DNA of 64,000 nt from Copromyces sp. CBS 386.78 (lineage: Eukaryota > Ascomycota > Sordariomycetes > Sordariales > Sordariaceae), in assembly GCA_030685235.1 (NCBI GenBank), contig MU839161.1, forward strand, positions 1 to 64,000, in the 5' to 3' direction. The notes beneath the pieces are model-generated. The model did no database searches. It was not told where the DNA came from and saw only the letters and a list, made by a program, of their open reading frames with translations. The position numbers were made by a program, and so were the translations under genes. Positions 55,286-64,000 of this stretch are shown piece after piece; position 1 is the stretch's first letter, and each line of letters opens with the position of its first letter.

Positions 55286-56002
55286 ATGACCGGCATTGTA
55301 GATGACGACGGCAACCAAGTCAAGGCCACCGAGCTTCTTGCCAGAGAAGAAGCCCGCACCCGCAAAGCAACCCTCGTCCCCGCTATCACCAAAGACACTA
55401 ACGAGGCCGAGTTGCGCAACATCATCAATATGCTTCGCGTCAAGATCAACGACCTCGAGGCTGTTCAAACAACCCCCGCCTCTTCCACCGTGAAGAGCAC
55501 GATCAAGCTCAACGCTCCGCCCAAGTTCGATGGCACCAAGAAGGAAGACCTCCAGGGCTTCCTTACCCAAGTCCGCGCCAACCTCAATTTCACCTGCACC
55601 GTGGACCCTGTCCAGCAAGTCTTATACGCAGCATCGTACCTTACCGGCAAGGCTCTCGAGTGGTTTCAACCCACTCAAACGGACTACCTCGGCCACAATA
55701 CCTGGGACGAGATGCACATCGAGACTCAAAAGACGTTCACCGACTTCGAATATTTCGAGAGCTCCATCAGCCAAGTCTTTAGCCTTACCGACAAAGTCCG
55801 CCAGGCTGAGACTAAGCTAAACGAGCTTCGCCAAACCAAGTTAGTTGCGTCCTACGCCGCCGAATTCAAACAACTCGCCTTCCGTATCGACTAGAATGAC
55901 GAAGGCCTCAAGTACCAGTTCTACAGGGGACTGAAGAGTGACGTTAAGGACGAGCTCATCAAAATTGACCGCAAGGTAGAGGAAGGGGTTATTTTGAAAT
56001 AG
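55286..56002 (+). pseudogene. gypsy-type gag, one in-frame TAG, 3' truncated
   Basis: ATG at 55286 opens a 202-codon frame with the Retrotrans_gag pattern: KFDGTKKEDLQGFLTQVRAN, QVLYAASYLTGKALEWFQP, then the helical AETKLNELRQT and SYAAEFKQLAFRID. TAG follows at 55892-55894. The frame then continues as NDEGLKYQFYRGLKSDVKDE to a TAG at 56000. Gypsy gag proteins usually have Trp at the first stop (FRIDWND-like), so TGG-to-TAG is likely. The zinc knuckle expected further on is missing. Confidence 0.75.
55877..55906 (+). other. Second hairpin with a TAG codon in its loop
   Basis: GCCTTC (55877-55882) pairs perfectly with GAAGGC (55901-55906). The 18-base loop carries the gag TAG (55892-55894) in its centre, the same geometry as the hairpin at 54741-54769. 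Confidence 0.4.
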
Positions 56003-56398
56003 ACGAGTGTACTATTGTGAGGAGGAGTAGTAAATTGGTTAAAAGATATGAAAATGTTAGCGACTTGCCTGAACATAGATTAAGATTCCCTTTGAATTAT
56101 CCGTTAAAGACGACTTAGCATCGGACCGCACATGACAATTGTAGGGTCCTTACATGTATAGTATACGTTGAACATGAGATAAAATGAAGATAAAAAGAAA
56201 GCGCACACTTATGAAATTTCTAGGACTAAAAACACTTTAATACTAAATCGAAAGAAAACAAAGAAAAAAATTAAGTAATAACACTAACAAAGTCCTAACG
56301 CTTCAGCCTTTACACAATCTCGTACGTATAAAATTCATTCCCTTCGCCCATTCCGAGTACTAGATCTGGAATCCCGTTTACCTTATTGGCTCGGGTAA
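56003..56398. other. A/T-rich junction without a gene
   Basis: No gene is seen between the broken gypsy gag and the HET pseudogene. Composition is TA-rich, in keeping with RIP. Confidence 0.5.
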
Positions 56399-59062
56399 TT
56401 CAGGCAATGGCTCTGAGAAAAGCCAAGATATTAGGGCTGAATCTCCATTCTACTTTCGGGGGATACCGGTCCTCCAAATTAGTATTCAACAGAGGGCTGT
56501 TAACATATGGGTCGTTCTTTAAGTATCTCATGCGCTCTTCCGGTCCTTCTCCAACTCTTTCAGCAAACCATGCGTCGATATCCCAAAACAATCCTTCCTT
56601 GACCAGCTCGTACAAATACCTTTAAAACCGCTACTTGTAGTATTTGTAGACATCCTCTTCATTATTGTCCTCAAGAGATGGACGTGAAGGACGATTATCT
56701 ATACTATTGGGAGAGTGTTCGTCAAGTCCGTCATTACTGTCGTTATCCGAGTCGTCGTTAGAAGTACGAGCATAGGGGTAAAGTTCGCTAAAGAGTAATG
56801 AAAAGAACCCAGCCCTTTGAAACCGAGGTTCATAGGGATGCATATAGGCTTCCGTCTCTCGAAGGACCAGTCCATACAGCCACACCCTTTCGACATCCTG
56901 AGTTTCAATCTGCATTGGTGCTAAGTAGGCATATTGTATAGCACCCTTGGCGTTATTATTGTCGTCCCAAGCAATATTAAATTCCTCGAATGTAAGCTCC
57001 GTCGTGTTACTGTACTCTTTGAGTTCTAAGTGGCATGAGCTATCTATGTTTTCGTCTGGAGGTTCGGTTATTCTAGCTTGAATAACGGAATTCCTTATCC
57101 TAATGCTTGCGCCACATGCAACTGGCCCAAAAGGACTTGTCGTATTTTTGGGAGTTACTTTGGCATCTAGGACCTCAGCCAAAACATCCACAGGTCCTGG
57201 GTCATTATACACGCCTACCCACATAGCCATTTTAGGTTAACAGTCTTGAATGACTGAGGCTTAAGATTATGAAGGGGCTATGTCTGTGTGTTTCTGGCCG
57301 TATTCGTTTCCGCCAATCTACAAAAACTGTTAAATAAGACGATATAACTACAATCCGGCAAGATAGGCTATACTACTCTATGTACTACTTAGTTGCTCTA
57401 CGAGCCCGGATATAGCTACAAGCCTATCTAAAGGCTCGGTTAGAAACCTTTTAGAGTATGTCCTTAGTAAGAGCATCTACGCCCTCCGCCGGTTTGAGTT
57501 AACTAGCCTGCCATTAAGGAGACTTTCCTAGTCATATAGGAATATCTTATAATAGAAGGAGATAGGTCTTTCAATCGTGTCGGGAAAAGATTTACTTGCT
57601 TAGTACGTTAAGTATTCCCAATATAGCTCCTTTTTACTAAAAACAAGGGTCCGTGGTATTAGGAGTTGTTCTTGAAGCACCCATCCACGAGTATATAGAA
57701 TAAGCTCTGTTATCTCCGGATCAGTATGTTCGCTTTTATACGCCGCCAATAAGTAACAATCATCTTCTAATTATACGAACCAAGGTCTGACCGAAAGCGG
57801 ATCTTGTCGGTAGTATAAGCCACTACTCGAATCTGGTGAGGCGCTAGCAGCCAGGTTTAGGAAGGAATTCCGGTAAACATATTGCATTTTGGTTGATTCT
57901 TAGATCCAGTCCTTCTTTTCAGCCGAATTTTGGATAATACACAGGGAATTAATCTAGAGGAAGGGAACCCCCAATTTCCGAATCAATTCGATAGCATGAC
58001 GAAAGGTGTTTAGTAGCTCGCCAAATTGAATGCTGTTCAAGAACTAGATGTAGTTTTCCTTTAAAAGACGAATAGGGACGCCGTTTTTCCCCTAACAATA
58101 ATTGAGTATTATATATAACCGCTCCTTCGAAAAAGTATCCCTACTTATTTCGTAAAGCCTAACGTACGCCTCTCTGGTAAATCCTACTACGAGCAGCCGG
58201 GTAAGATAATTATCTTGCAAAGTTACGACCTGGACCGGGTTATAGCGGGGATGCGAGCGGCAGTTTTTGATCCATTTGAATACTTAATTCCAGTTAACGT
58301 CGCTTACCCTATTAAAAGAAGTTAGAAAACCCCGTACTATAAAAGTTATTTATAATTAGCCAATATTATATATTTACCAAATAAATTTTCGTTTATATTA
58401 TTTACCAAGAAGCTTAGTTAGTGAACACTCACCTCCGTTGTAATACCAGTCTAAGAACATACACTACACAATAGTTATCTTCCCATCACCTCCCACAACA
58501 GTAGACCTAATAGACAGCTCAATTTCTTCCCCGGATTATATTATTCGTGTATGTAATTGGATGGCCCATTCTAAGGCCGCGTCCACGTACCTAAGTATAT
58601 CAACACTCGAATCGGGTTTTTTAATGTAGTCTCGGTCGATTATAGACTAGGCCGTTCTATAAAATATAATATATCTATATTATTTTAAAGTCGCAGTTAT
58701 AAGCCAATAACAAATATAGCAGTTTCTTTTAGCAGCTAATATTAGGAACTCCTTGACGCTGCAAAAGGGGATCTTCCTATTGGTGTTTCTTTGAGTAACC
58801 ATTTCGCTTACTACCTTGAACGTTACCGTACAACTTACGCATAGGCGGTCGTACGCAATTTTAGGAATGCCTTCCGGTTCGAACCTCGCGATAGAATATT
58901 TAATGTAGGCTTTATATGATTTGAAGTGCGGTGGTAAAAATAATAGGCGTCGTAATTCTGAATCTGAGTTGGTACCCTCCGAAAGTTCCGATAGAGAATA
59001 CGTTATGTCCGTCCAATCGTCCTACTCGGCCGTATCGCCTATTAAGTCTATGGTAGGCGCGG
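56399..59062 (-). pseudogene. RIP-damaged HET-domain gene
   Basis: Minus-strand reading starts at an ATG at 59062 (MTAPTIDLIGDTAE) and is soon stopped, but homology continues to 56399. Recognisable parts in order are an N-terminal cysteine block (AYDRLCVSCTVTFK), a HET block (IIQNSAEKKDWI, then KMQYVYRNSFLNLAASASPD), the third HET block (YTRGWVLQEQLLIPRTLVF near 57690), LVALSGLVEQLSS, and a long open C-terminal piece (56631-57230; VLDAKVTPKNTTSPFGPVAC and LYGLVLRETEAYMHP). Introns of normal form remain (GTGAGTGTTCACTAACTAAG near 58420). Stops are TAG and TAA in TA-rich context. Damage is heavy at 57240-59060 and light at 56400-57230. It is not translatable as one protein. Confidence 0.75.
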
Positions 59063-59490
59063 TCATCCAAAGAACAAATTAGTGAGGCCTAAAGGAATTG
59101 CTGGCTTGGAGAAGAATTGTATTGAAGGGTGAGAGACCACCGGACTTCTTCGGAAAAGAAGAAGACACGGAACAAAAATTTCAAGTAATAAAAGATTAGG
59201 CTTATTGAGTGTAGCCTATTGTAGGCTACTAATAGTTTTGGGATTGGAAACTCCTCTTTCTACAATTTCCGTGCTAACTTCGCGCAAGGCAGTTACGCCA
59301 AACGTACCTCTAGCCAATAACAACATTACTAAATGGTATAAGTGACTTAGAATTAGAGACCGGAAAGCGATGTATTAGATAAAAGGAGAAAAGCACAAAA
59401 GAGGTGAAAAGAACGGTCGACTGAATTGAATGATAGAAAAAAATGATAAAAGAAACTTTAGGAAAAAAAAAAAAAAACAAAAAAAAAAAA
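59063..59490. other. Interval without a gene
   Basis: No gene is seen. It is upstream of the HET pseudogene; a poly-A-rich tract (59463-59490) borders the 5S fragment. Confidence 0.5.
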
Positions 59491-59630
59491 CATATAATAC
59501 TAGGGATTCGCTGGTCGTTACCGACCCGTTAGAACGATATGGAATGGGAGGTAGTTGTTTAGTTTTTTGACCCTACCACGTAATTAAAAGACCCGGTTCA
59601 TATCCTTCCCACTCCTATAGACAAGCAGTA
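59491..59630 (-). pseudogene. Rearranged 5S rRNA fragment
   Basis: The first 38 bases are the 3' end of 5S on the minus strand with RIP-type changes (ACATATAATACTAGGGATTC for ACATACAACACCAGGGATTC). From about 59531 the plus strand instead matches the reverse complement of 40880-40990 (TTTTTTGACCCTACCACGT, CCTTCCCACTCC). The 5' part and flank of the degenerate 5S copy have thus been joined head to head with a 3' part. It cannot give a 5S RNA. Confidence 0.6.
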
Positions 59631-59651
59631 AGATGCTACTAGTGAGTCCAC

Positions 59652-60226
59652 CGACCGGTTATTGAACGTGACGACCAACTTGGCTGATCATCTTCTCTTC
59701 TGGGACAGCGATAAGACTGTCATAATATTCCACCATACCACGTTCCTCAGCTATCAGCTCGAGTATGTGTGACAGGGCCTATCATCCAAGTACTTGCTGG
59801 AATACCGTTGTGTGATGCTAACGCCTGTTCTTATTAAGAAACCCAATCTTCCCCCCCGACTTCGTCTTAGAGACTCTCGGCACGCTTGCGCTTCTCTTCC
59901 CCGAAAACGACGCGGCATCGCGGAAGTGGTACCGTAAACAAGGGGAGCTTAGCGAGCTCGACATGGTGGTGCTCAAATGTGGATCGGGGCATCGGAAGAC
60001 TGGGCTCGAGGAATACCATTACTGGCACGACCGACTGTTGATTCTCAAGGAGGAATTCGACGAGGCACGGCCGACGACGATTACGCAGTGGTGGAATGAT
60101 CGGCGGAACAGCATTCAGTGGTATAGTCTGTGGATCGTCATGGGTCTAACACTGTTCTTCGGATTCGTCCAGAGCATCGAAGGAGCCATTCAGGTGTATC
60201 AGGGGATGAAATCGTCGGGCGGATGA
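59652..60226 (+). pseudogene. 5'-truncated fungal membrane-protein gene, C-terminal part
   Basis: The frame begins without a start beside the 5S fragment (LLNVTTNLADHLLFWDSDK). It splices across a 70-nt intron (59769-59838, GTGACA, GCTAAC branch, TTAAG) to VNPIFPPDFVLETLGTLALL. It then runs through FPENDAASRKWYRK and LEEYHYWHDRLLILKEEFDE to a C-terminal membrane segment (YSLWIVMGLTLFFGFVQ) and a stop at 60226. This order is the C-terminus of a widespread family of uncharacterised ascomycete proteins with a terminal transmembrane helix. The N-terminal several hundred residues are missing, so I call it a fragment. Confidence 0.6.
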
Positions 60227-60403
60227 AGTTCGGTGTTGGCGTTGGTGATGGTTTTGGGTTGAAGAAGATGGAATTGGAAGACGTCAGAAAATGGAGACGT
60301 CAAACGAGCATCGGGTCGGCCCCCCGCATCCGAGGTGGCCACGGCCACGACATCGAGAGGGTTACGGTGGACTTGGATATGCTAGTTCACCGTGTAAAGA
60401 AAC

Positions 60404-60713
60404 GGGAGGAGGCCTTGCGGGGGGAGGAGAGCGAGAGCGAGAGCGGGGAGGAGTGATTTTGCCCTTTCTTCTGTCTTTTCCTTTGTTCTACGGGTCCCGC
60501 CACATACTGGCGGCTCGCTCACTGGGCGATTCGATTGGAGGTGTTGGGCCGCGTTTACGCTATGGGCAACACGTGATTTGCACTGGCAATAGGCCTCGGT
60601 TTGCCCTCGGATTAATGGTTTGGGTGGACAGTTAGGGCATAGCTCTTGTACGCTAAATTCACCGAAGTGGCACGTCTCATGTCCTACGGGAGGCAGAAGT
60701 AGACGTTAAAAAT

Positions 60714-60753
<40 letters not shown>
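60404..60753 (+). repeat. Duplicated unit F, copy 1: ORF tail, 3' region and (AAC)n
   Basis: It begins in a frame ending REEALRGEESESESGEE-stop and continues through GCCGCGTTTACGCTATGGGC to AGACGTTAAAAATAAC and a 41-base (AAC)n run. It matches 63226-63601 along its length. Such a unit could be the 3' end of a non-LTR retroelement or a duplicated gene tail. Confidence 0.75.
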
Positions 60754-60754
<1 letters not shown>

Positions 60755-60998
60755 AAAAGACGACAAGGTAGCTGCATACCCTATGTCCACCACACTCTGC
60801 ATCCCGCAAACTGCCCTGGCCATAGAGCTGGATTTCCTGAGTGATCCGGAGGACTGGTCCGACTTCGGCCAGATGGATGTCAATGCGGACACATCAACAC
60901 CGGAGGAGGCCTCAGCGCTGCGCGAGTTCGTATCAGGCCTATAATACCCCAAGCGCCCTGGACGCGGAGGAGACAGCTCGCAAGCTCAGGTCGCTAAA
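60754..60998. other. Short unassigned stretch
   Basis: ATG at 60783 opens a 53-codon acidic frame (ELDFLSDPEDWSDFGQ) ending at 60944. It looks protein-like but has no recognisable family and lies between two repeats, so I do not call it a gene. Confidence 0.3.
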
Positions 60999-61059
60999 TG
61001 AGGACAACTCCACCTCGAGTCAGCCTTTCACACTCTTTCTTCCTGCAATAACAGATCTT
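60999..61059 (+). repeat. Dispersed repeat D, copy 2
   Basis: This is the direct partner of 47684-47744. Its right end abuts the methyltransferase remnant. Confidence 0.8.
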
Positions 61060-61061
61060 AA

Positions 61062-61312
61062 TCGAGGCGGGGTTTGGCACTTGGTGCTATAGTGCACCGG
61101 AGGATAGGAAGGCGTGGGGGGAGTCGATGATTGAGAGGTTGAGGACGGGGCATATGAGGACGAAGGGTCTTGAGCTGGGACTGACGACCGAGGAAGCGGT
61201 TGAGGAGATGATTGAGGGATGGAAGGAGTGGATGATAAGGGAGGATGCGACGCTGGGGATCGTGAATGGGGAGGTTATTGTTAGGAAGGGGGGTTCTTCC
61301 TCTTCCAATTAG
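61062..61312 (+). pseudogene. C-terminal fragment of a SAM-dependent methyltransferase
   Basis: Without a start, the frame reads EAGFGTWCYSAPEDRKAWGE, MIERLRTGHMRTKGLELGL, EEMIEGWKEWMIRED and GIVNGEVIVRKGG to a stop. This is the typical end of fungal class I (UbiE/methyltransf-11-like) methyltransferases. The Rossmann core and SAM motifs are missing; repeat D copy 2 replaces the upstream sequence. The frame is clean, so loss of the 5' part is probably recent. Confidence 0.6.
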
Positions 61313-61704
61313 GAAGGCGGCTTCTTCTTCTTATTGTTACGACGGCGGCTTCTTCCTGATGAGCTGTCCGGCATCATCTTGGTTTTGTCAGGTAGCAAGA
61401 ACGTGCCTCTCGCAAGGCAGGGATGGTGTGTTGGGAGGAAGGAACCGTCAGCCGTGCGGTACACACTCAGCAACCGGACTGGAAACACCTGCCGCAGTCG
61501 GCAAAGATGGAAGTCGCCCTTTCTTGTGGAATCCGCTTTCCTCTTGAGATACACCTTTTACACACCATAAAGCCACCTAATTTTCCATTTTCTCATCTTC
61601 TCATCTTCTTGTCCCCCTCCCGTTTCTCATATCTTATTCATCTGTCTCTTGTTTATCTTCCTCGCTTTATTAATCATCATCACCTTTGGAATCACTACAT
61701 CACC
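61313..61704. other. Upstream region of the kinase-like gene
   Basis: No separate gene is seen. GGCGGCTTCTTCTT-type repeats lie at 61317-61360, and a pyrimidine-rich leader precedes the ATG at 61705. Confidence 0.45.
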
Positions 61705-62640
61705 ATGTTCCATTACTGCAGGGACGAAGACCCAGCCGAAACAAACGGCACCGCTCCAGCTCCTGACGCTGCAGCGCACGCCATAGAGGAAGCATCCGAA
61801 TCCGACGGCAGCAACCCACCTTCTTACGATGTGGCGCGGTGGGAATCTAATCGGGATAGAGCGATCAACCAATTCTTCGCATCCACTTCTGCCACCCACG
61901 AAGACTGCCATGCCAAAGCAAAGGAGCTTTTTGGCGGTACCGAGGTTGTCCCAGCCGGCAGGCAGGAACCATTTTTATACACCGTCTACGGAGGACCCGA
62001 ATTTGAATACACTGTGTCGTTTTGGTCCGATTCGCACTCGCTCAGTTCCGAATTCTTCGAAATAAGCTCTCTGGCGTCCCACATTTACGGATCACTCGTG
62101 CCAAAAGTGTCTTCGAAGGGCATGTTGGGAGAAGGCGGAGGAAAGCCAGCAGTCCATGTCTACTTCACGGACAACCAAATGCCTGGAGTGTTGTATCATG
62201 CTTATATGATGGATCATCGGGAGGAGGAAGACTCCCCAGACACTCTGCTTCGGAGGGAGAACCTGATGGGAGACATCGGACGGTAAGTCTCAACTCTCCA
62301 AGTTAACGTTGTCACGATGCTAATTCATTAACTCATACCTGACAGCTTCATGGCCCTATCCTGGAAAGCCCCTCAGCTCGTCAAGTCATCGCACCGTGAA
62401 GACATACGAGCAAGGTATGCCGCTGACCTCAATCGCTTCAACACTTTGCTCCCTTCTCGATTCCGACCAACCTCGCTTTTACTTGGCACGTTCAGGGTCA
62501 TGCCAAGGAGAGCATACGCTTGCTGGAGCAATGCGTCCAACTTCGGCAGCGGACACTCGGCCCAGACCATCCACACACGATATCTAGCTCCTCAGCGTTG
62601 CGTGAATGGCAGGAATCAGTGGGTGTCACACGGACATTGA
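61705..62640 (+). pseudogene. Phosphotransferase-like gene with a replaced 3' end
   Basis: Exon 1 (61705-62282) and exon 2 (62346-62640) join in frame across a 63-nt intron to give 290 residues. The protein starts MFHYCRDEDPAET. It has an acidic N-terminus, then a region seen in fungal APH/choline-kinase-like proteins (GRQEPFLYTVYGGPEFEY, then PGVLYHAYMMDHREEE and ENLMGDIGRFMALSWKAP). No HxDxxxxN or DWE catalytic motif is present, so it is the short, possibly non-catalytic form or a fragment. After LPSRFRP the frame enters DNA that codes for a TPR in another frame (62466-62657), so its last 58 or so residues are junk. I infer 3' truncation by recombination. A functional short protein cannot be ruled out. 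Confidence 0.55.
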
Positions 62641-62657
62641 CCGCAGTCCAGGGTTAG
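62466..62657 (+). pseudogene. NLR-type TPR fragment
   Basis: Read in its own frame, this gives TNLAFTWHVQGHAKESIRLL, EQCVQLRQRTLGPDHPHT and LREWQESVGV to a TAG. It aligns with the tail of the PNP-NACHT-TPR gene (NLAFT-stop-NSQGRYKDALALM and VLGPEHPDTLSSLA at 54736-54866). It carries Trp (TGG, 62484-62486) exactly where that gene has TAG. It has no start and lies in the other frame of the kinase-like gene's last exon. Confidence 0.7.
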
Positions 62658-63225
62658 GGTTGCAAGGCTCAGCAGAGCCTCAACACTTGACGCCAACCTC
62701 GTTGATGCCTGGCAGTCTCAGGCGTCAACCCAGCCTCGTCAGCTTTGCCTCGACCAGACTATTCAGCCGACGGCACAGCTTACCCAAGCTCCTCTCGATG
62801 CCACCAGGCTAGCGAGCCAACCATCAAACTGCCGACGACGCTAATAAGCGAGATGAGGCAGTTCCCAGTCGTCACAGAAGCGATCACAGTCAACCAAGCA
62901 AGAAGCAGGACGACCGGACGAAGGCCGGCGCCAGAAGAAGGAAGGAGAATGGTTGAATAACCCCCCCTGTTTCGCAGTCCTGGCATGCAGCTCTCTCCGC
63001 CAATCGACTCTTCTACAAAGGTGTTGGCGGCTGCGCCAGCAGTGTGTTGCAAGCTGATACCGTTGATAGGGTATTGAAGAAAAGCACATGTAATGTGTGT
63101 GTTGTTTGAAGATGGGTAAATTGATGATCTGGAAAAGAATCCAGAAGGAGGACGGCTTGCGGCGGTCGAAGACCATATGCACGCAAGCCTTATCGAATCT
63201 ACATAACCCACATCACAGCGGGAAG
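62658..63225. other. Interval without a supportable gene
   Basis: Apart from repeat E copy 2 I see no gene. A long minus frame (62780-63535) covers it but has no recognisable domain and crosses unit F. Confidence 0.45.
62969..63055 (-). repeat. Dispersed repeat E, copy 2
   Basis: This is the inverted partner of 41489-41575. On the minus strand it reads LQHTAGAAANTFVEESIGGE without a stop. Confidence 0.7.
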
Positions 63226-63568
63226 AAGCCGTGAGGGACGACAGCGAGGGAGAGAGCGGAGAGGAGTAGAGTGTTTTTAGTTTCCCCTTTTTCTTTTGTC
63301 TTTTATTTGTCTTTACGGATTTCGCCGCATCGCTGGCTCGTCCCCTGGGCGGTTGATGGAGGTGCTGTGCCGCGTTTACGCTATGGGCAGCACGTGAGAC
63401 ACACTGGCTATAGGCCTCGGTTTGCCCTCGGATTACTAGTTTGGTGGATGGAATAGTGACACTGGGCGCCACACGACGTGTCAGGGCATTGTTCTTATCT
63501 TTGTACACTAAATTCACCGCTGTGGCACGTCTCATGCCCTACGGGAGGCGGAAGTAGACGTTAAAAAT

Positions 63569-63600
<32 letters not shown>

Positions 63601-63601
63601 A
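63226..63601 (+). repeat. Duplicated unit F, copy 2: ORF tail, 3' region and (AAC)n
   Basis: It is the partner of 60404-60753. The frame ends REEAVRDDSEGESGEE-stop; it contains an extra block near 63448-63480 (ACACTGGGCGCCACACGACG) and ends in an AAC run at 63568-63601. Sequence upstream of the shared tail differs between copies. Confidence 0.75.
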
Positions 63602-63602
63602 A

Positions 63603-64000
63603 ATCCCCCTCCTGCTAAGGGACAATCACGTGCAAGTTCACATGCCCCAGTGACACCAGCTCAAAGACCGCTTATTTCTTTATCTACAGACCCAAGGACT
63701 CGAAATCTGGGTTTTCCCAACCTGACAGAGATAATCAGACGACTTGCAACACCAACACCAGCTTCCCAGACGCCTCCAGCGCTCCCGGGAGCCTCTCCAG
63801 CACCTCCAAACAACGACCAACCCTCTTCAGAGACTACGGTTGATACTGTAGATGACTCTGTGCCCTCAGAGGTACGTGAAGGTCGCCCGAGGAGAGCTGC
63901 TGCAGCAAAACACCAGATTTCAAGTATGGTGATCAAGTGGTGGTGGATCAGAAGGGCAAAACACTGGGCAAGGCACCAGCCCTCTACCATGGTCTTATGG
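63603..64000 (+). other. Unassigned open frame running off the window
   Basis: A Pro/Thr/Ser-rich frame without a start runs from 63603 to the window end (TEIIRRLATPTPASQTPP, then VREGRPRRAAAAKHQ). Near 63920 a second frame becomes more protein-like (DFKYGDQVVVDQKGKTLGKA), so a frameshift or a missed intron is likely. I do not recognise the product. Position right after an (AAC)n tail suggests a repeat-associated gene. Confidence 0.3.

Larger units (their letters stand above)
54867..56002 (+). mobile_element. Truncated Ty3/gypsy element: LTR-like leader plus gag
   Basis: The NLR-type coding sequence ends abruptly (DTLSSLAT) at about 54866. It is replaced by TGTGTCGGAATGGAGTAGCT, a TG-initial LTR-like sequence, which leads into a gag frame of gypsy type. 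Only the 5' part of the element remains, ending near 56002. No second LTR, protease, RT or integrase follows; the next sequence is an unrelated A/T-rich tract. The exact LTR end cannot be set because there is one copy only, but a CA-ending T-rich stretch near 55105 is a candidate. Confidence 0.7.

Noticed and set aside
62780..63535. 251-codon minus-strand ORF near the right end
   Set aside because: It crosses unit F and repeat E and has no coherent domain; probably composition-driven.

Overview
The window is nuclear DNA of a filamentous ascomycete and most resembles Neurospora or a close Sordariaceae relative. The reasons are: short GT..AG introns of 54-100 nt with CTAAC-type branch sites; a dispersed 5S rRNA gene of Neurospora type; a striatin of the PRO11/HAM-3 type; and long TA-rich tracts in which repeats differ only by C-to-T and G-to-A changes, the mark of repeat-induced point mutation (RIP). 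No database was searched; species assignment and family calls rest on recognition.

Bases 1-25,000 are mostly ordinary single-copy DNA. They hold pho88 (1812-2553), the nucleotide-excision-repair gene rad14/XPA (3275-4739), striatin (6104-8811), a tRNA-Asn(GUU) (9860-9933), a secreted pepsin-like protease (13250-14979), a PTR2-type peptide transporter (18798-20786), an APH-fold kinase-like gene (21328-22608, minus) and a possible 88-residue gene (24007-24397). Between them lie long stretches where I see no gene.

Bases 25,400-41,000 hold a single-pass membrane protein (25426-26630), an intact 5S rRNA gene (26980-27098, minus), an intact HET-domain gene (27289-29619, minus) and a broken second HET gene (29913-31080, minus). 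Next comes a complete but RIP-destroyed Ty1/copia element (31522-37457) with 159-bp LTRs and a 5-bp target duplication, then a POF1-like nucleotidyltransferase (39005-40288, minus) and a degenerate 5S copy.

Bases 41,000-64,000 form an accessory, repeat-rich island dominated by NLR-like and HET genes and their debris. A HET-ankyrin gene (44795-47672) is cut by one in-frame TAA. It is followed by a PIF/Harbinger-like transposase scrap, and the pair is bracketed by a 130-bp direct repeat. A PNP-NACHT-TPR gene (51224-54757) ends at a TAG inside its repeats and is then truncated by a Ty3/gypsy LTR and gag (54867-56002). After that come a RIP-damaged HET gene (56399-59062, minus), truncated ends of a membrane-protein gene and a methyltransferase gene, a kinase-like gene whose 3' end is fused to a TPR fragment (61705-62657), and an unassigned frame leaving the window.

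Together the right half reads as an allorecognition (heterokaryon-incompatibility or innate-immunity-like) gene island being remodelled by transposons, short repeats and RIP. The most testable unusual point is that two in-frame TAG codons (54755 and 55892) each sit mid-loop in a perfect 6-bp stem. That is the sort of context in which fungal sexual-stage A-to-I mRNA editing could turn UAG into UGG (Trp). A related TPR fragment elsewhere in this window has TGG at the position equivalent to the first TAG.
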